From Acidovorax sp. A79 (lineage in GTDB: Bacteria; Pseudomonadota; Gammaproteobacteria; Burkholderiales; Burkholderiaceae_C), in contig NZ_AP028672.1 in assembly GCF_041154505.1 (NCBI RefSeq), forward strand, positions 3,450,501-3,514,500: a stretch of DNA of 64,000 bases, given 5' to 3'. The translations under genes and the position numbers were made by a program. Below the pieces are notes generated by a model, which did no database searches, was not told where the DNA came from, and saw nothing but the letters and a program-made list of their open reading frames with translations. Below, in pieces: positions 39,501-54,800 of the stretch (positions are counted from its first letter, which is position 1; each line of letters begins with the position of its first letter).

Positions 39501-39732
39501 TGTAGATCAGCCCCGGTGATCCGTTCATCTCGCGCTCGATGACCGACAGCACGCTGTCTTCGAGCGTTTGCGCGGATGCGCCCGGATAGGCCGCGTTGAT
39601 GACGATGGCTGGCGGAGCCACCGGTGGGTACTGCGCGATGGGCAGCTGCGTGATCGCCACGCCGCCCATCACCATGATGAACAGGGCGATCACCCATGCA
39701 AAGATGGGTCGGTCGATAAAGAACTTGGCCAT
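36577..39732 (-). CDS. RND multidrug efflux transporter, HAE1 family (AcrB/MexB-like)
   Basis: A 1051-residue inner-membrane proton/drug antiporter. It starts MAKFFIDRPIFAWVIALFIMVMGG and has twelve predicted helices with two large periplasmic domains. The paired aspartates of the proton relay are in GIVVDDAIVVVENVERIM. Other family sequence includes IYMESVAQADGSGSITLSF and RFRPIVMTSMAFGLGVLPLA. Substrates cannot be told from sequence; homologues export drugs, detergents and solvents. It lies between the adaptor and channel genes. Confidence 0.96.
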   Translation of the reverse strand: MAKFFIDRPIFAWVIALFIMVMGGVAITQLPIAQYPPVAPPAIVINAAYPGASAQTLEDSVLSVIEREMNGSPGLIYMESVAQADGSGSITLSFQPGTNADLAQVDVQNRLSRATPRLPSAVTQQGVRVDKSRSNFLLFTMLSSTNPATDTVALGDYASRNIVPELQRLQGIGQAQLFGTERAMRIWIDPAKMVSFNLSAAEITAAIRAQNAQVASGTIGDLPNIAGQGIAATVVVNGQLSSVEQFGNIVLRANTDGSTVRIKDVARVELGGQAYATAARLNGKPAVGIGVQLSPSGNALEAAKAVRTKMNELSRYFPEGMSWSIPYDSSRFVDISIKQVAETLLEAVALVFLVMFLFLQNWRYTIIPTIVVPIALLGTFATLLALGFSINVLTMFGMVLVIGIVVDDAIVVVENVERIMSEEGLSPLEATRKAMRQISGAIIGVTVVLISVFVPLAFFAGSTGNIYRQFSAVMVASIGFSAFMALSLTPALCATLLKPVEAGHHHEKTGFFGWFNRGFSRTAKGYEGFVARMLKRAARYLVIYAAIIGAVAVVYMRLPTSFLPSEDQGNIIVNVQLPPGATQERTLAVMQQVEEFILKQPEVQSMVGVLGFSFSGQGQNAALAFVTLKDWSERHGPGQSAQDVANRAFGGLMGIRDAFIFPLSPPPIPELGNASGFTFRLQDRGGAGHEALVKARNQLLGMASQSKVLTQVRPDGLEDAPQLQIDIDRDKANALGVPFDAINSALSTALGSSYVNDFPNQGRLQRVVVQADAPSRMQPDDLLKINAANSQGKPVPLSAFATTRWVNGAQQTVRYNGYPAMRISGSPAPGFSTGAAMAEMEKLAGQLPAGFGFEWTGQSREEKLAGSQSLILYSFAILAVFLCLAALYESWSIPLAVILVVPLGVLGVLLATLLRGYANDVYFQVGLITIIGLSAKNAILIIEFAKDLQAQGKGVIESALAAAHLRFRPIVMTSMAFGLGVLPLAIASGAGSASQRAIGTGVLGGMITGTALAVFFVPVFFVVVRSLFKGSARQQEMNRRHAEEAGVGTHD

Positions 39733-39745
39733 GCTGGGGTGCCCT

Positions 39746-41038
39746 TTATGGCTTCGACGAAGACGCGGCAGAAGCGGCGGGTGCCGCAGGTGCTGCTGCT
39801 GCGGTCGGCGACGAGGGGGCCGCGGATGGCGCTCCCGGCGCTTGCCATGGAACCGGCTTCACCGGCGTGCCGGGCGGCAGCATCTGCAGCTTCTGGAAGC
39901 CGTCCACCATGACCTTCTCGCCAGCCTTCAGCCCGTCGAGAACCACCCAGCGGTTGTTCTGGGCCGCGCTGACCTTGATGGGGCGCTGGGACACTTTGCC
40001 GTCCTCGCCCACCACGCTGACCGTGTCACCCTGCTGGGTGCGTGTGACAGCCTGCTGGGGCAGGGTGATGGCATTGCTGGCCTGGGCCTGTTCGATGCGC
40101 ACGCGCAGGTACAGGCCGGGCAGCAGCTCCCCCTTGGGGTTGGGGACTTCCGCGCGCAGCGTGACCTGTCCCGTGGTGGCGTCCACCGACAGGTCGGTGA
40201 ACAGCAGCTTGCCGGTCTGGGCGTATTCCGATCCGTCGCCCAGGACGAGCTTGACGCTGGCGGCCTCGGTGCCGCCGGCGCGCTTGAACTGGCCGCTTTC
40301 CATGGCGCGGCGCAGCTGGAAGACATCGCTGGCCGATTGGGTGAAGTTCACGTACACCGGGTCGATCTGCTGCACGACGGCCAGGGCAGTGGCTTCTCCC
40401 TGCCCGACCAATGCACCTTCCGTGACCAGCGCCCGCCCGATGCGGCCCGATATGGGGGAGGTCACGCTGGCATAGCCAAGGTTGATGTCGGCGGTGCGCA
40501 CCGACGCCCTGGCGGCGGCCACGTCTGCCTGGGCCTGCTTTTCGGCGGCTTCCGCATTGACGAAGTCCTGCTTGCTGATGGCATTGGCGCTCACGAGCGG
40601 GCGGTAGCGTTCCACCTGGGCGCTGGCCTGCGCGAGGTTGGCCTGGGCCTTGGCGAGGCTGGCGCGGGCGCTTTCCGACGCTGCCGCGTACGGGGCAGCG
40701 TCAATGCGAAAGAGTGGCTGGCCCGCCTTCACGTCGCTGCCTTCCTTGAAGAGGCGCTGCTGCAGGATGCCCGCAGCCCGGGCGCGCACCTGGGCGACGC
40801 GGGAAGCTTCCACGCGGCCCGGCAATTCGGTGATCAGCCCCACATCGCCGGGCGTTGCGGTGACAACCCCAACCTCGACGGGGGGCATCTGCTGCCCGCC
40901 GGCCGGGGCTTGGCCGTCGCTTTTGCCGCAGGCAGCCAGCAACACCGCCGCTGCGGTGGCTGCGACCAGGGAGATGGCCTTGTGGGTTGTAGAGGCGCGA
41001 AAGGAGGGAATGGCAGATGCGTCACGCGGTGTGGGCAT
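39746..41038 (-). CDS. RND efflux periplasmic adaptor (AcrA/MexA-like)
   Basis: A 430-residue lipoprotein adaptor: lipobox VLLAACGKSD, an N-terminal barrel-sandwich (LPGRVEASRVAQVRARAAGILQQRLFKEGSDVKAGQPLFRID), a helical hairpin, and a second lipoyl half (VTSPISGRIGRALVTEGALV). The ATG at 41038 has AAGGA eight bases upstream; a start eight codons earlier is possible. It is the first gene of the operon and divergent from the TetR regulator. Confidence 0.95.
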   Translation of the reverse strand: MPTPRDASAIPSFRASTTHKAISLVAATAAAVLLAACGKSDGQAPAGGQQMPPVEVGVVTATPGDVGLITELPGRVEASRVAQVRARAAGILQQRLFKEGSDVKAGQPLFRIDAAPYAAASESARASLAKAQANLAQASAQVERYRPLVSANAISKQDFVNAEAAEKQAQADVAAARASVRTADINLGYASVTSPISGRIGRALVTEGALVGQGEATALAVVQQIDPVYVNFTQSASDVFQLRRAMESGQFKRAGGTEAASVKLVLGDGSEYAQTGKLLFTDLSVDATTGQVTLRAEVPNPKGELLPGLYLRVRIEQAQASNAITLPQQAVTRTQQGDTVSVVGEDGKVSQRPIKVSAAQNNRWVVLDGLKAGEKVMVDGFQKLQMLPPGTPVKPVPWQAPGAPSAAPSSPTAAAAPAAPAASAASSSKP

Positions 41039-41136
41039 GGGAGTCCTTTTGATTGGCGTCAAGGAATTGGGTTGTAGGGGAAAGGGCCGCTGGCTGGAAG
41101 CGCCCCAAGATGAGAGCCCGACAAAATAAGTGCGCG

Positions 41137-41164
41137 ATTATACATACAAACATGAATGTATAAT
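41137..41164. promoter_or_regulatory. AcrR/TtgR-like operator with embedded -10 boxes
   Basis: ATTATACAT (41137-41145) and ATGTATAAT (41156-41164) form a perfect 9-bp inverted repeat with a 10-base spacer, resembling AcrR-type operators. Each arm contains TATAAT read outwards, one per strand, so repressor binding would cover a -10 box for both the pump operon and the regulator gene. -35 boxes are not clear. Confidence 0.8.
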
Positions 41165-41233
41165 TGCGACCGCCGGATGTCTTGGTGCATCCGGCCGGTG
41201 ACTAGGCATTGAGAACGAGGAGACATACACCCC

Positions 41234-41893
41234 ATGGCGCGTCGAACCAAAGAGGATGCAATTGCCACGCGCAACAGCCTGATAGATGCTGCGGAGCAGG
41301 TCTTCCGGGAGAAGGGGGTTTCGCGTGCTTCCCTGAGCGATATCGCGCAGGCTGCGGGGGCGACGCGGGGGGCGATCTACTGGCATTTCAAGGACAAGGT
41401 GGACCTCTTCAGTGCCATGATGGACCGGGTGACCCTTCCGCTCGAGCAGGGCTATGGGGAATTCGAGTGCAGCACCTGTCCGGATCCGGTGCAGCGGCTG
41501 CGTGCGGTGATGGCGCTTGTGCTGCGCAGCGTGGCCTCTGACGAGCGGACGCGCCGGGTTTTCGAGATTGCGCTCTACAAGGTGGAATATGTGAGCGAGC
41601 TCGTGGGGGTGCGTGATCGTCACGTGGCTGCGTCGGATGGTTTCACCCGCCAGTTGGCGCGCGACTTCGAGCTGGCTGCGCAGTTGCAAGGGGTCGTCTT
41701 GCCAATGACGCCCATGGAGGCGGCCGTGGGCTTGCATGCCTTGTTCGATGGGCTCATTCGCAACTGGATCCTGGGCGAAGGCGGCTTCGATCTGGTGGGT
41801 GTCGGCGGGGTGAGTACCGATGCCTTTCTTGTGGGGTTGGGCCTGGCATTGCCAGGGGTTGTTGATGCCCAGGATTGCCGTGTTGTGCCCTAG
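41234..41893 (+). CDS. TetR-family repressor of the RND pump (AcrR/TtgR-like)
   Basis: A 219-residue TetR regulator. The N-terminal helix-turn-helix reads ASLSDIAQAAGATRGAIYWHFKDKVDLFSAMMDRV, close to AcrR, TtgR and MexR-type TetR proteins. The ligand-binding part matches the TetR_C_2 layout (MALVLRSVASDERTRRVFEIALYKVEYV). Divergent orientation and the intergenic palindrome argue that it represses both itself and the pump and is released by pump substrates. Confidence 0.93.
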   Translation: MARRTKEDAIATRNSLIDAAEQVFREKGVSRASLSDIAQAAGATRGAIYWHFKDKVDLFSAMMDRVTLPLEQGYGEFECSTCPDPVQRLRAVMALVLRSVASDERTRRVFEIALYKVEYVSELVGVRDRHVAASDGFTRQLARDFELAAQLQGVVLPMTPMEAAVGLHALFDGLIRNWILGEGGFDLVGVGGVSTDAFLVGLGLALPGVVDAQDCRVVP

Positions 41894-41994
41894 TGCGTCT
41901 GTGGGTGCTCGTGTTGGTTGTGGTGCATCGGGGTGGTGTGCGTTTGCTGGCGGCGGTTGCATGCGATAATCCAAGGCTGTGCCAGTTCGGTCGT

Positions 41995-42070
41995 GCGGCT
42001 GTAGCTCAGTGGATAGAGTATTGGCCTCCGAAGCCAAGGGTCGTGGGTTCGATCCCCGCCAGCCGCACCA
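41995..42070 (+). tRNA. tRNA-Arg (CCG)
   Basis: A 76-nt cloverleaf with acceptor GCGGCTG / CAGCCGC and encoded CCA. The anticodon loop CTCCGAA gives anticodon CCG, reading CGG. A possible promoter, TTGCTG (41944) and GATAAT (41965), lies upstream with a short 15-base spacer. Confidence 0.95.
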
Positions 42071-42153
42071 ATGACGCGTGCAATCCAGGGAATGTGTCTC
42101 TTCGGGTGATCCTGCGGGGCTGCTAATTTCTCCGTGTTGCAAAAAACTAGTGC

Positions 42154-42159
42154 TATAAT
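42154..42159 (+). promoter_or_regulatory. -10 box of the tRNA-Tyr/tuf transcript
   Basis: TATAAT lies 12 bases upstream of the tRNA-Tyr gene. No good -35 hexamer is found at 16-18 bases, so this is only half a promoter by sequence. Confidence 0.45.
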
Positions 42160-42171
42160 TCGAAATTCTCC

Positions 42172-42257
42172 GGAGGGGTGCCCGAGTGGCTAAAGGGGGC
42201 AGACTGTAAATCTGTTGGCTTACGCCTACACTGGTTCGAATCCAGTCCCCTCCACCA
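42172..42257 (+). tRNA. tRNA-Tyr (GTA)
   Basis: An 86-nt class II tRNA with a long variable arm. Acceptor GGAGGGG / CCCCTCC, anticodon loop CTGTAAA with anticodon GTA, and encoded CCA. First of the tRNA-Tyr, tRNA-Gly, tRNA-Thr, tuf cluster, the same order as in enterobacteria. Confidence 0.95.
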
Positions 42258-42333
42258 GTGAGAGAGTAGTGTTGAGAGTGATGTCCGGTTTTGCTTGATT
42301 GCAAGGCCGGGCGCGCAGAGGCTGTTGGCCGAT

Positions 42334-42407
42334 GCGGGAGTAGTTCAATGGTAGAACCCTAGCCTTCCAAGCTAATGACGCGGGTTCGATTCCCGTCTCC
42401 CGCTCCA
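42334..42407 (+). tRNA. tRNA-Gly (TCC)
   Basis: A 74-nt cloverleaf with acceptor GCGGGAG / CTCCCGC, anticodon loop CTTCCAA giving TCC, T-loop TTCGATT and encoded CCA. Confidence 0.95.
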
Positions 42408-42469
42408 TTGCTCGCTTGTGCTGGTTTGTTGAGTTAGAGATTTTGATGTTGTGCGAGCGGCATCAAGTT

Positions 42470-42544
<75 letters not shown>

Positions 42545-42618
42545 CTTTCAGGTGCGTCCGATTCTGGTTGCGCCGAGATCCTGTCGTATTGGTATAGATT
42601 TTTTTCGGAGTCGGAAAA

Positions 42619-43809
<1,191 letters not shown>

Positions 43810-43824
43810 CTGGCAAAGGTATAC

Positions 43825-43900
43825 AGGGGTATAGCTCAATTGGCAGAGCGTCGGTCTCCAAAACCGAAGGTTGTAGGTTCGATTCCTACTGCCCCTGCCA
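43825..43900 (+). tRNA. tRNA-Trp (CCA)
   Basis: A 76-nt cloverleaf with acceptor AGGGGTA / TGCCCCT-type pairing, anticodon loop CTCCAAA giving CCA, and encoded 3' CCA. It lies between tuf and secE. Confidence 0.94.
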
Positions 43901-43920
43901 CTTGAATGTGGCTCAGAACA

Positions 43921-43943
43921 AGCCCGCCAGGCCCTGGCGGGCT
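43921..43943 (+). terminator. GC-rich hairpin between tRNA-Trp and secE
   Basis: AGCCCGCCAG / CTGGCGGGCT, a 10-bp perfect stem with a 3-base loop, but no following T-run. It may be a partial terminator or processing signal separating the tRNA from secE-nusG. Confidence 0.5.
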
Positions 43944-43991
43944 TCGGTGTCTTAAGTGATGCCGTGAATCGGAAGCAGGAAATACTCAAAG

Positions 43992-44378
43992 ATGGCCACT
44001 TCACAGGTTGAAACTGTCAATACAGGCGCAGACAAGGCCAAGCTCGCAGCGGTGGTGGCTTTGGTCATCGCCTCGGTTGCGGGCTTTTATTTGCTGAGCA
44101 AGCAGGGTGCTCTCGTCCAATGGGCTGCGCTGATCGTCGGTCTGGTGGCGGCTGCGGGCGTGTTCCTGGTGTCGGAGTCTGGCCGTCAGTTCGTTGCCTT
44201 CGCAAAGGATGCATGGCGCGAGGTGAAAAAGGTCGTCTGGCCTACCCGCAAGGAAACCTTGCAGATGACGGCGTATGTGTTTGCCTTCGTGGTGATCATG
44301 GCGCTTTTCCTGTGGTTCACGGACAAGACGCTGGAATGGGTCTTGTACGACTTGGTTTTGGGTTGGAGAAAGTCATGA
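43992..44378 (+). CDS. secE: Preprotein translocase subunit SecE
   Basis: A 128-residue inner-membrane protein of the SecYEG channel with three hydrophobic segments, as in E. coli SecE. The conserved cytoplasmic amphipathic helix [24 protein letters not shown] precedes the last membrane helix. Its stop overlaps the nusG start (ATGA). Confidence 0.96.
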   Translation: MATSQVETVNTGADKAKLAAVVALVIASVAGFYLLSKQGALVQWAALIVGLVAAAGVFLVSESGRQFVAFAKDAWREVKKVVWPTRKETLQMTAYVFAFVVIMALFLWFTDKTLEWVLYDLVLGWRKS

Positions 44379-44971
44379 CGACCGCTGCGGAAATCACTGG
44401 AGCAGAAGCTCCTGCAGGCGCTTCTGCTTCGGCAAATCCGGATCTGCGCTGGTACATCGTCCATGCCTATTCGGGCATGGAAAAGGCGGTGGAGCGCAAT
44501 ATCCAGGAACGCATTGGTCGCTCTGGCATGCAAGACAAGTTCGGTCGCATTCTGGTGCCGACCGAAGAAGTGGTGGAGATGAAAAACGGCCAGCGCAAGA
44601 CGACGGAGCGTCGCTTGTTCCCTGGCTATGTATTCGTCGAGATGGTGATGGACGACGATACCTGGCACTTGGTGAAGCACACCAACAAGGTGACCGGTTT
44701 CGTGGGGGGGGCCAAGAACCGCCCCGCCCCTATTTCCGAAGAGGAAGTCCAGAAGATCGTCAGCCAGATGCAGGAAGGCACGGACAAGCCGCGCCACAAG
44801 ATCGAATTCATGGTGGGCGAGCTGGTTCGCGTCAAGGAAGGTCCGTTCACGGATTTCAATGGCTCCGTCGAAGAGGTCAATTACGAAAAGAGCCGCGTGC
44901 GCGTCTCCGTGATGATCTTCGGCCGCTCCACGCCGGTCGAGCTGGAATTCGGTCAGGTCGAAAAGACATAA
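44375..44971 (+). CDS. nusG: Transcription termination/antitermination factor NusG
   Basis: A 198-residue protein with the NGN domain ([24 protein letters not shown]...[16 protein letters not shown]) and a C-terminal KOW domain ([37 protein letters not shown]). It binds RNA polymerase and couples it to Rho or the ribosome. The ATG at 44375 overlaps the secE stop by four bases. Confidence 0.97.
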   Translation: MTTAAEITGAEAPAGASASANPDLRWYIVHAYSGMEKAVERNIQERIGRSGMQDKFGRILVPTEEVVEMKNGQRKTTERRLFPGYVFVEMVMDDDTWHLVKHTNKVTGFVGGAKNRPAPISEEEVQKIVSQMQEGTDKPRHKIEFMVGELVRVKEGPFTDFNGSVEEVNYEKSRVRVSVMIFGRSTPVELEFGQVEKT

Positions 44972-45077
44972 GAACATCTTCGATAAAAACCCTGATCGCC
45001 CTGGCACGCCAGGGCAAGCAATTGGATGTCGCGCTTTTCGGCTCGGTGCGAACATCGTGATAGCGAGTCGTTAACCC

Positions 45078-45122
45078 CGGGGAGCCGGTTGCTGCATGGT
45101 GCAGCGCAGGCGTTATGACCCG
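45078..45122 (+). promoter_or_regulatory. Candidate L1-binding leader of rplK-rplA
   Basis: Just before the rplK ribosome site, CGGG (45078-45081) pairs with CCCG (45119-45122). Inside are an unpaired GAG opposite ATGA, then GCC/GGC and a GCTGCA/TGCAGC hairpin. This resembles the L1 target in mRNA, where free L1 blocks translation of L11 and L1. Based on fold by eye only. Confidence 0.45.
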
Positions 45123-45135
45123 TAAGGAGTAAAAC

Positions 45136-45567
45136 ATGGCGAAAAAAATCGTCGGTTTTATCAAGCTGCAAGTCCCAGCTGGTAAGGCCAATCCATCCCC
45201 ACCCATCGGCCCGGCACTGGGTCAGCGTGGCCTCAACATCATGGAGTTCTGCAAGGCATTCAATGCGCAGACCCAAGGTGTGGAGCCAGGCCTGCCATTG
45301 CCCGTGGTCATCACGGCTTTCGCAGACAAGAGCTTTACCTTCATCATCAAGACGCCGCCTGCGACGACTCTGATCAAGAAGGCCATCAAGCTCGAAAAGG
45401 GTTCGGCCAATGCGCTGAAGATCAAGGTCGGCAAGATCACGCGCGAACAGCTCGAAGAAATCGCCAAGACCAAGATGAAGGACATGAATGCCGCGAATGT
45501 TGACGCAGCTGTCCGTACGCTGGCTGGTTCCGCACGCTCGATGGGCGTGACGGTGGAGGGTTTGTAA
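45136..45567 (+). CDS. rplK: 50S ribosomal protein L11
   Basis: A 143-residue protein of the GTPase-associated centre. The conserved N-terminus [40 protein letters not shown] and the C-terminal [12 protein letters not shown] are present. Its stop codon is directly followed by the rplA start. Confidence 0.98.
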   Translation: MAKKIVGFIKLQVPAGKANPSPPIGPALGQRGLNIMEFCKAFNAQTQGVEPGLPLPVVITAFADKSFTFIIKTPPATTLIKKAIKLEKGSANALKIKVGKITREQLEEIAKTKMKDMNAANVDAAVRTLAGSARSMGVTVEGL

Positions 45568-46263
45568 ATGGCCAAGTTGACGAAAAAGCAAAAAGCCCTG
45601 CAGGGCAAGGTTGACAGCACGAAGCTGTACGCCTTTGCGGATGCAGTGGCTCTGGTGAAGGAAGCCGCCACCGCCAAGTTCGATGAATCCATCGACGTGG
45701 CCGTGCAGCTCGGCATTGATGCCAAGAAGTCCGACCAAGTGGTGCGTGGCGCCGTGGTGCTGCCCAACGGTACCGGCAAGACGACGCGCGTCGCCGTGTT
45801 CGCCCAGGGTGCCAAGGCTGAAGAAGCCAAGGCCGCGGGTGCCGACATCGTCGGCATGGACGACCTGGCCGCCATGGTCAAGGCTGGCGACATGCCTTTC
45901 GACGTGGTGATTGCTGCCCCTGACGCGATGCGCGTCGTGGGTACGCTGGGCCAGATCCTGGGCCCGCGTGGCCTGATGCCCAACCCCAAGGTGGGCACAG
46001 TGACGCCTGACGTTGCCACGGCCGTGAAGAACGCCAAGGCTGGTCAAGTGCAGTTCCGCGTGGACAAGGCCGGTATCGTGCACAGCACGATTGGCCGCCG
46101 CTCGTTCGACAACGAGAAGCTGCAAGGCAATCTGGCTGCGCTGATCGATGCACTGAACAAGGCCAAGCCTGCTTCGAGCAAGGGTCTGTACCTGCGCAAG
46201 GTCGCCGTGTCTTCCACGATGGGTCTGGGCGTCCGCGTGGATACGCAATCCATCGCAGCGTAA
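45568..46263 (+). CDS. rplA: 50S ribosomal protein L1
   Basis: A 231-residue protein of the L1 stalk and probable autoregulator of rplK-rplA. Typical segments are [35 protein letters not shown] and [19 protein letters not shown]. It abuts rplK without a gap. Confidence 0.98.
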   Translation: MAKLTKKQKALQGKVDSTKLYAFADAVALVKEAATAKFDESIDVAVQLGIDAKKSDQVVRGAVVLPNGTGKTTRVAVFAQGAKAEEAKAAGADIVGMDDLAAMVKAGDMPFDVVIAAPDAMRVVGTLGQILGPRGLMPNPKVGTVTPDVATAVKNAKAGQVQFRVDKAGIVHSTIGRRSFDNEKLQGNLAALIDALNKAKPASSKGLYLRKVAVSSTMGLGVRVDTQSIAA

Positions 46264-46299
46264 TTGCGAAAAGAAATCTTCGGACCTGTCAAAGGGTCC

Positions 46300-46499
46300 G
46301 ATGTGGTGGGCTGAAGCTGGCATTCAAGCTGCCTTCAGGCCATCCAAGACCGTTGGTGTGCAAGTTCGCACTTAATCCCCCTGGGGCCAACGCAGATGGC
46401 GATCCCGCTGCAGATGGAATCCGTTCCGAAACAGTTGGTCGCTGCAACAAGAGCGCGCAGGAGGGTGCAAGCCTGAATGTGCAATTTAAGGAGTAGACC
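46300..46499 (+). promoter_or_regulatory. Leader region of rplJ-rplL (likely L10 autoregulatory leader)
   Basis: A 236-base gap separates rplA from rplJ, unusual in this tight cluster. In most bacteria this place holds the L10-L7/L12 leader, whose folded RNA is bound by the L10 complex to repress translation. I did not derive the fold; the call rests on position and length. Confidence 0.5.
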
Positions 46500-47024
46500 T
46501 TGAGTCTTAATCGCAGTGAGAAAGAAGCGGTCATCAGTGAAGTGACCAGCCTCGCCGCTAAAGCTCAAACGCTTGTGATCGCGGAGTACCGCGGCATCAC
46601 GGTCGCCGACATGACCAAACTGCGTGTGGAAGCTCGCAGCAAGGGCGTGAACCTGAGTGTTCTGAAGAACACCCTGGCTCGCCGTGCTGTAGCTGGCAGC
46701 GCGTTTGACGTGGTGGCTGACCAGATGACCGGTCCGCTGATCTATGGCTTCTCCGAAGACGCTGTGGCCGCCGCCAAGGTGGTGGCCGATTTCGCGAAAA
46801 CCAACGACAAGCTGGTGATTCGTGGTGGCGCTTTCGGTGGCAAGGCCCTGGATGTCAACGGCGTTAAGCAACTGGCCAACATTCCTTCCAAGGAAGTGCT
46901 GCTGGCTCAGATTTGTGGCTTGCTTATGTCCCCCATGTCGCGTACGGCCGTTGTGCTGGGCGCACTGGCGGCGAAAAAAGGCGAAGGCGCAGCCGCACCG
47001 GCCGCCGAACCTGCCGCGGCTTGA
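46500..47024 (+). CDS. rplJ: 50S ribosomal protein L10
   Basis: A 174-residue stalk base protein ([42 protein letters not shown]). The start is TTG with AAGGAG about seven bases upstream; no nearby ATG fits homologues. A weak start codon agrees with the known translational control of this gene. Confidence 0.96.
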   Translation: MSLNRSEKEAVISEVTSLAAKAQTLVIAEYRGITVADMTKLRVEARSKGVNLSVLKNTLARRAVAGSAFDVVADQMTGPLIYGFSEDAVAAAKVVADFAKTNDKLVIRGGAFGGKALDVNGVKQLANIPSKEVLLAQICGLLMSPMSRTAVVLGALAAKKGEGAAAPAAEPAAA

Positions 47025-47064
47025 TAGCCGGGCAGTCAACCAACACAATTGTTAGGAAATCAAA

Positions 47065-47442
<378 letters not shown>

Positions 47443-47458
47443 TTCGGTCTCGTTCAAG

Positions 47459-47489
47459 GGCTGGAGTGCTCCTCAAAGGGCCTCCAGCC
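47459..47489 (+). terminator. Attenuator-like hairpin between rplL and rpoB
   Basis: GGCTGGAG (47459-47466) pairs with CTCCAGCC (47482-47489), with a 15-base loop and only a short T-run. In proteobacteria a partial terminator here lowers rpoBC transcription relative to rplJL. The rest of the 266-base gap shows no gene. Confidence 0.55.
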
Positions 47490-47708
47490 TTTGGTGCTTT
47501 CAGAGCGCACCCGCAAGCCTCGTCTTCCACGAGTCTTTCGAGTGTCTTCTGACAACCCCGACAGCAGAAGACGCCTTGGTTCGGGTGATGTGCAATGCAT
47601 CACCGTCCGCCATGGTTGGTAGTGGCCAACCGCCAAGCCCGTAAGGACACCTCTCCTTGCGGGTCAGTCGTCGAAGACCCAGGACTCATGTCTTTGCCCG
47701 GAGATCTC

Positions 47709-51821
<4,113 letters not shown>

Positions 51822-51842
51822 GCAGAAAAGGAAAGAGTCACT

Positions 51843-54800
51843 ATGAAATCGCTACTCGACCTGTTCAAGCAATTCACGCCGGACGAGCATTTCGATGCCA
51901 TCCGCATCGGCATGGCTTCGCCCGAAAAGATCCGCTCGTGGTCCTTCGGCGAAGTGAAGAAGCCCGAAACCATCAACTACCGCACGTTCAAGCCCGAGCG
52001 TGATGGTCTGTTCTGCGCCAAGATCTTCGGCCCCATCAAGGACTACGAATGCCTGTGTGGCAAGTACAAGCGTTTGAAGCACCGCGGTGTGATCTGCGAG
52101 AAGTGCGGTGTTGAAGTCACGCAGACCAAGGTGCGTCGCGAACGCATGGGCCACATCGACCTGGCCGCGCCCTGCGCTCACATCTGGTTCCTGAAGTCGC
52201 TGCCATCGCGCCTGGGCCTGGTGCTGGACATGACGCTGCGCGACATCGAACGCGTGCTGTACTTTGAAGCCTACGTGGTGACCGACCCCGGCATGACCCC
52301 GCTGAAGAAGTTCAGCATCATGTCCGAGGACGACTACGACGCCAAGCGCAAGGAATACGGCGACGAATTCATCGCCAAGATGGGCGCCGAAGGCATCAAG
52401 GACCTGCTGGAATCCATCGATATCGACCTGTCGATCGAACGCCTGCGTGGCGACCTGACCGGCTCCGAAGTCAAGGTCAAGAAGAACGCCAAGCGCCTGA
52501 AGGTGCTGGAAGCGTTCAAGAAGTCGGGCATCAAGCCCGAGTGGATGGTGCTCGAAGTGCTGCCCGTGCTGCCACCGGACCTGCGTCCGCTGGTGCCGCT
52601 GGACGGCGGCCGCTTCGCGACTTCCGACCTGAACGACCTGTACCGCCGCGTCATCAACCGCAACAGCCGCCTGCGCCGCCTGCTGGAGCTGAAGGCCCCT
52701 GAAATCATCGCCCGCAACGAAAAGCGGATGCTGCAGGAAGCCGTCGACTCGCTGCTGGACAACGGCCGCCGTGGCAAGGCCATGACGGGCGCCAACAAGC
52801 GCGCCCTGAAGTCGCTGGCCGACATGATCAAGGGCAAGTCCGGCCGTTTCCGCCAGAACTTGCTGGGCAAGCGCGTGGACTACTCCGGTCGTTCCGTGAT
52901 CACCGTGGGCCCTACGCTCAAGCTGCACCAGTGCGGTCTGCCCAAGCTGATGGCCCTGGAGCTGTTCAAGCCCTTCATCTTCTCGCGCCTGGAAGCCATG
53001 GGCATCGCGACGACGATCAAGGCTGCCAAGAAGGAAGTCGAATCCGGCACGCCGGTGGTGTGGGACATCCTGGAAGAGGTCATCAAGGAACACCCCGTGA
53101 TGCTCAACCGTGCGCCTACGCTGCACCGTCTGGGTATCCAGGCCTTCGAGCCCATCCTGATCGAAGGCAAGGCCATCCAGCTGCACCCACTCGTCTGCGC
53201 GGCCTTCAACGCCGACTTCGACGGTGACCAGATGGCTGTTCACGTACCGCTGTCGGTGGAAGCGCAGATGGAAGCCCGCACGCTGATGCTGGCCTCCAAC
53301 AACGTGCTGTTCCCCGCATCGGGCGAACCCTCCATCGTTCCTTCGCAGGACGTGGTGCTGGGCCTGTACTACGCCACCCGTGACCGTATCAACGGCAAGG
53401 GCGAAGGCCTGGTGTTCGCCGACACCGGTGAAGTGCAACGTGCTCTGGACGCCGGCGAAGTCGAACTCGCCGCCAGGATCACGGTGCGCATGACCGAGTG
53501 GACCAAGAACAAGGAAACGGGCGACTTCGTTCCGTCCACCTCGCTCGTGGAAACCACCGCTGGCCGCGCACTGCTGTCCGAGATCCTTCCCAAGGGCCTG
53601 CCGTTCTCCAACATGAACAAGGCGCTCAAGAAGAAGGAAATCTCGCGCCTGATCAACGTGTCCTTCCGCAAGTGCGGCCTGAAGGAAACGGTCGTGTTCG
53701 CCGACAAGCTGCTGCAAAACGGCTTCCGTCTGGCCACGCGCGCCGGTATCTCCATCGCCATCGACGACATGCTGGTGCCTCCACAGAAGGCCGGCATCAT
53801 CGAGCGCTCCGAGAAGGAAGTGAAGGAGATCGAACAGCAGTACGTGTCCGGTCTGGTCACCTCTGGCGAACGCTACAACAAGGTGGTGGACATCTGGGGC
53901 AAGGCCGGCGACGAAGTGTCCAAGGTGATGATGGCCCGGCTCTCCAAAGAGAAGGTCATGGACCGCCACGGCAAGGAAGTGGACCAGGAGTCGTTCAACT
54001 CCATCTACATGATGGCCGACTCCGGTGCCCGCGGTTCCGCCGCCCAGATCCGCCAGGTGGCCGGCATGCGGGGCCTGATGGCCAAGCCAGACGGCTCGAT
54101 CATCGAAACGCCCATCACCGCGAACTTCCGCGAAGGCCTGAATGTGCTGGAGTACTTCATCTCCACCCACGGTGCCCGTAAGGGTTTGGCCGACACGGCG
54201 CTCAAGACCGCCAACTCCGGTTACCTGACCCGCCGCCTGGTGGACGTGACGCAGGATCTGGTCGTGACCGAGGAGGATTGCGAAACCTCCAATGGTTCGC
54301 TGATGCGCGCCATTGTCGAAGGCGGCGAAGTGATCGAATCGCTGCGCGACCGTATCCTGGGCCGCACGGCCGCAGAAGACGTGCTGCATCCGGAAACCCG
54401 GGCGGTGCTGGTCCAGGCGGGCGTCATGCTCGAGGAAGACCTCATCGAGGAACTCGAAGCCGCTGGCGTCGACGAAGTGAAGGTGCGCACGGCGCTGACC
54501 TGCGAGACCCGCTATGGCCTGTGCGCCAAGTGCTACGGCCGCGACCTGGGCCGTGGCGGCCTGATCAACCTCGGCGAAGCCGTGGGCGTGATCGCAGCCC
54601 AGTCCATCGGCGAACCCGGCACGCAGCTGACCATGCGCACGTTCCACATCGGTGGTGCCGCTTCGCGCGCCGCCATCGCATCGAGCGTGGAAGCCAAGTC
54701 CAACGGCGTGATCGGCTTCAATGCCACGATGCGCTACGTGAGCAACACCAAGGGCGAGCTGGTCGTCATTGCACGTTCGGGTGAGATCATCATCCACGAC

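Noticed and set aside
47595..47708. Extended N-terminus of rpoB
   Set aside because: The added residues lie in the rplL-rpoB leader and do not resemble Rpo[17 protein letters not shown] is the family start.
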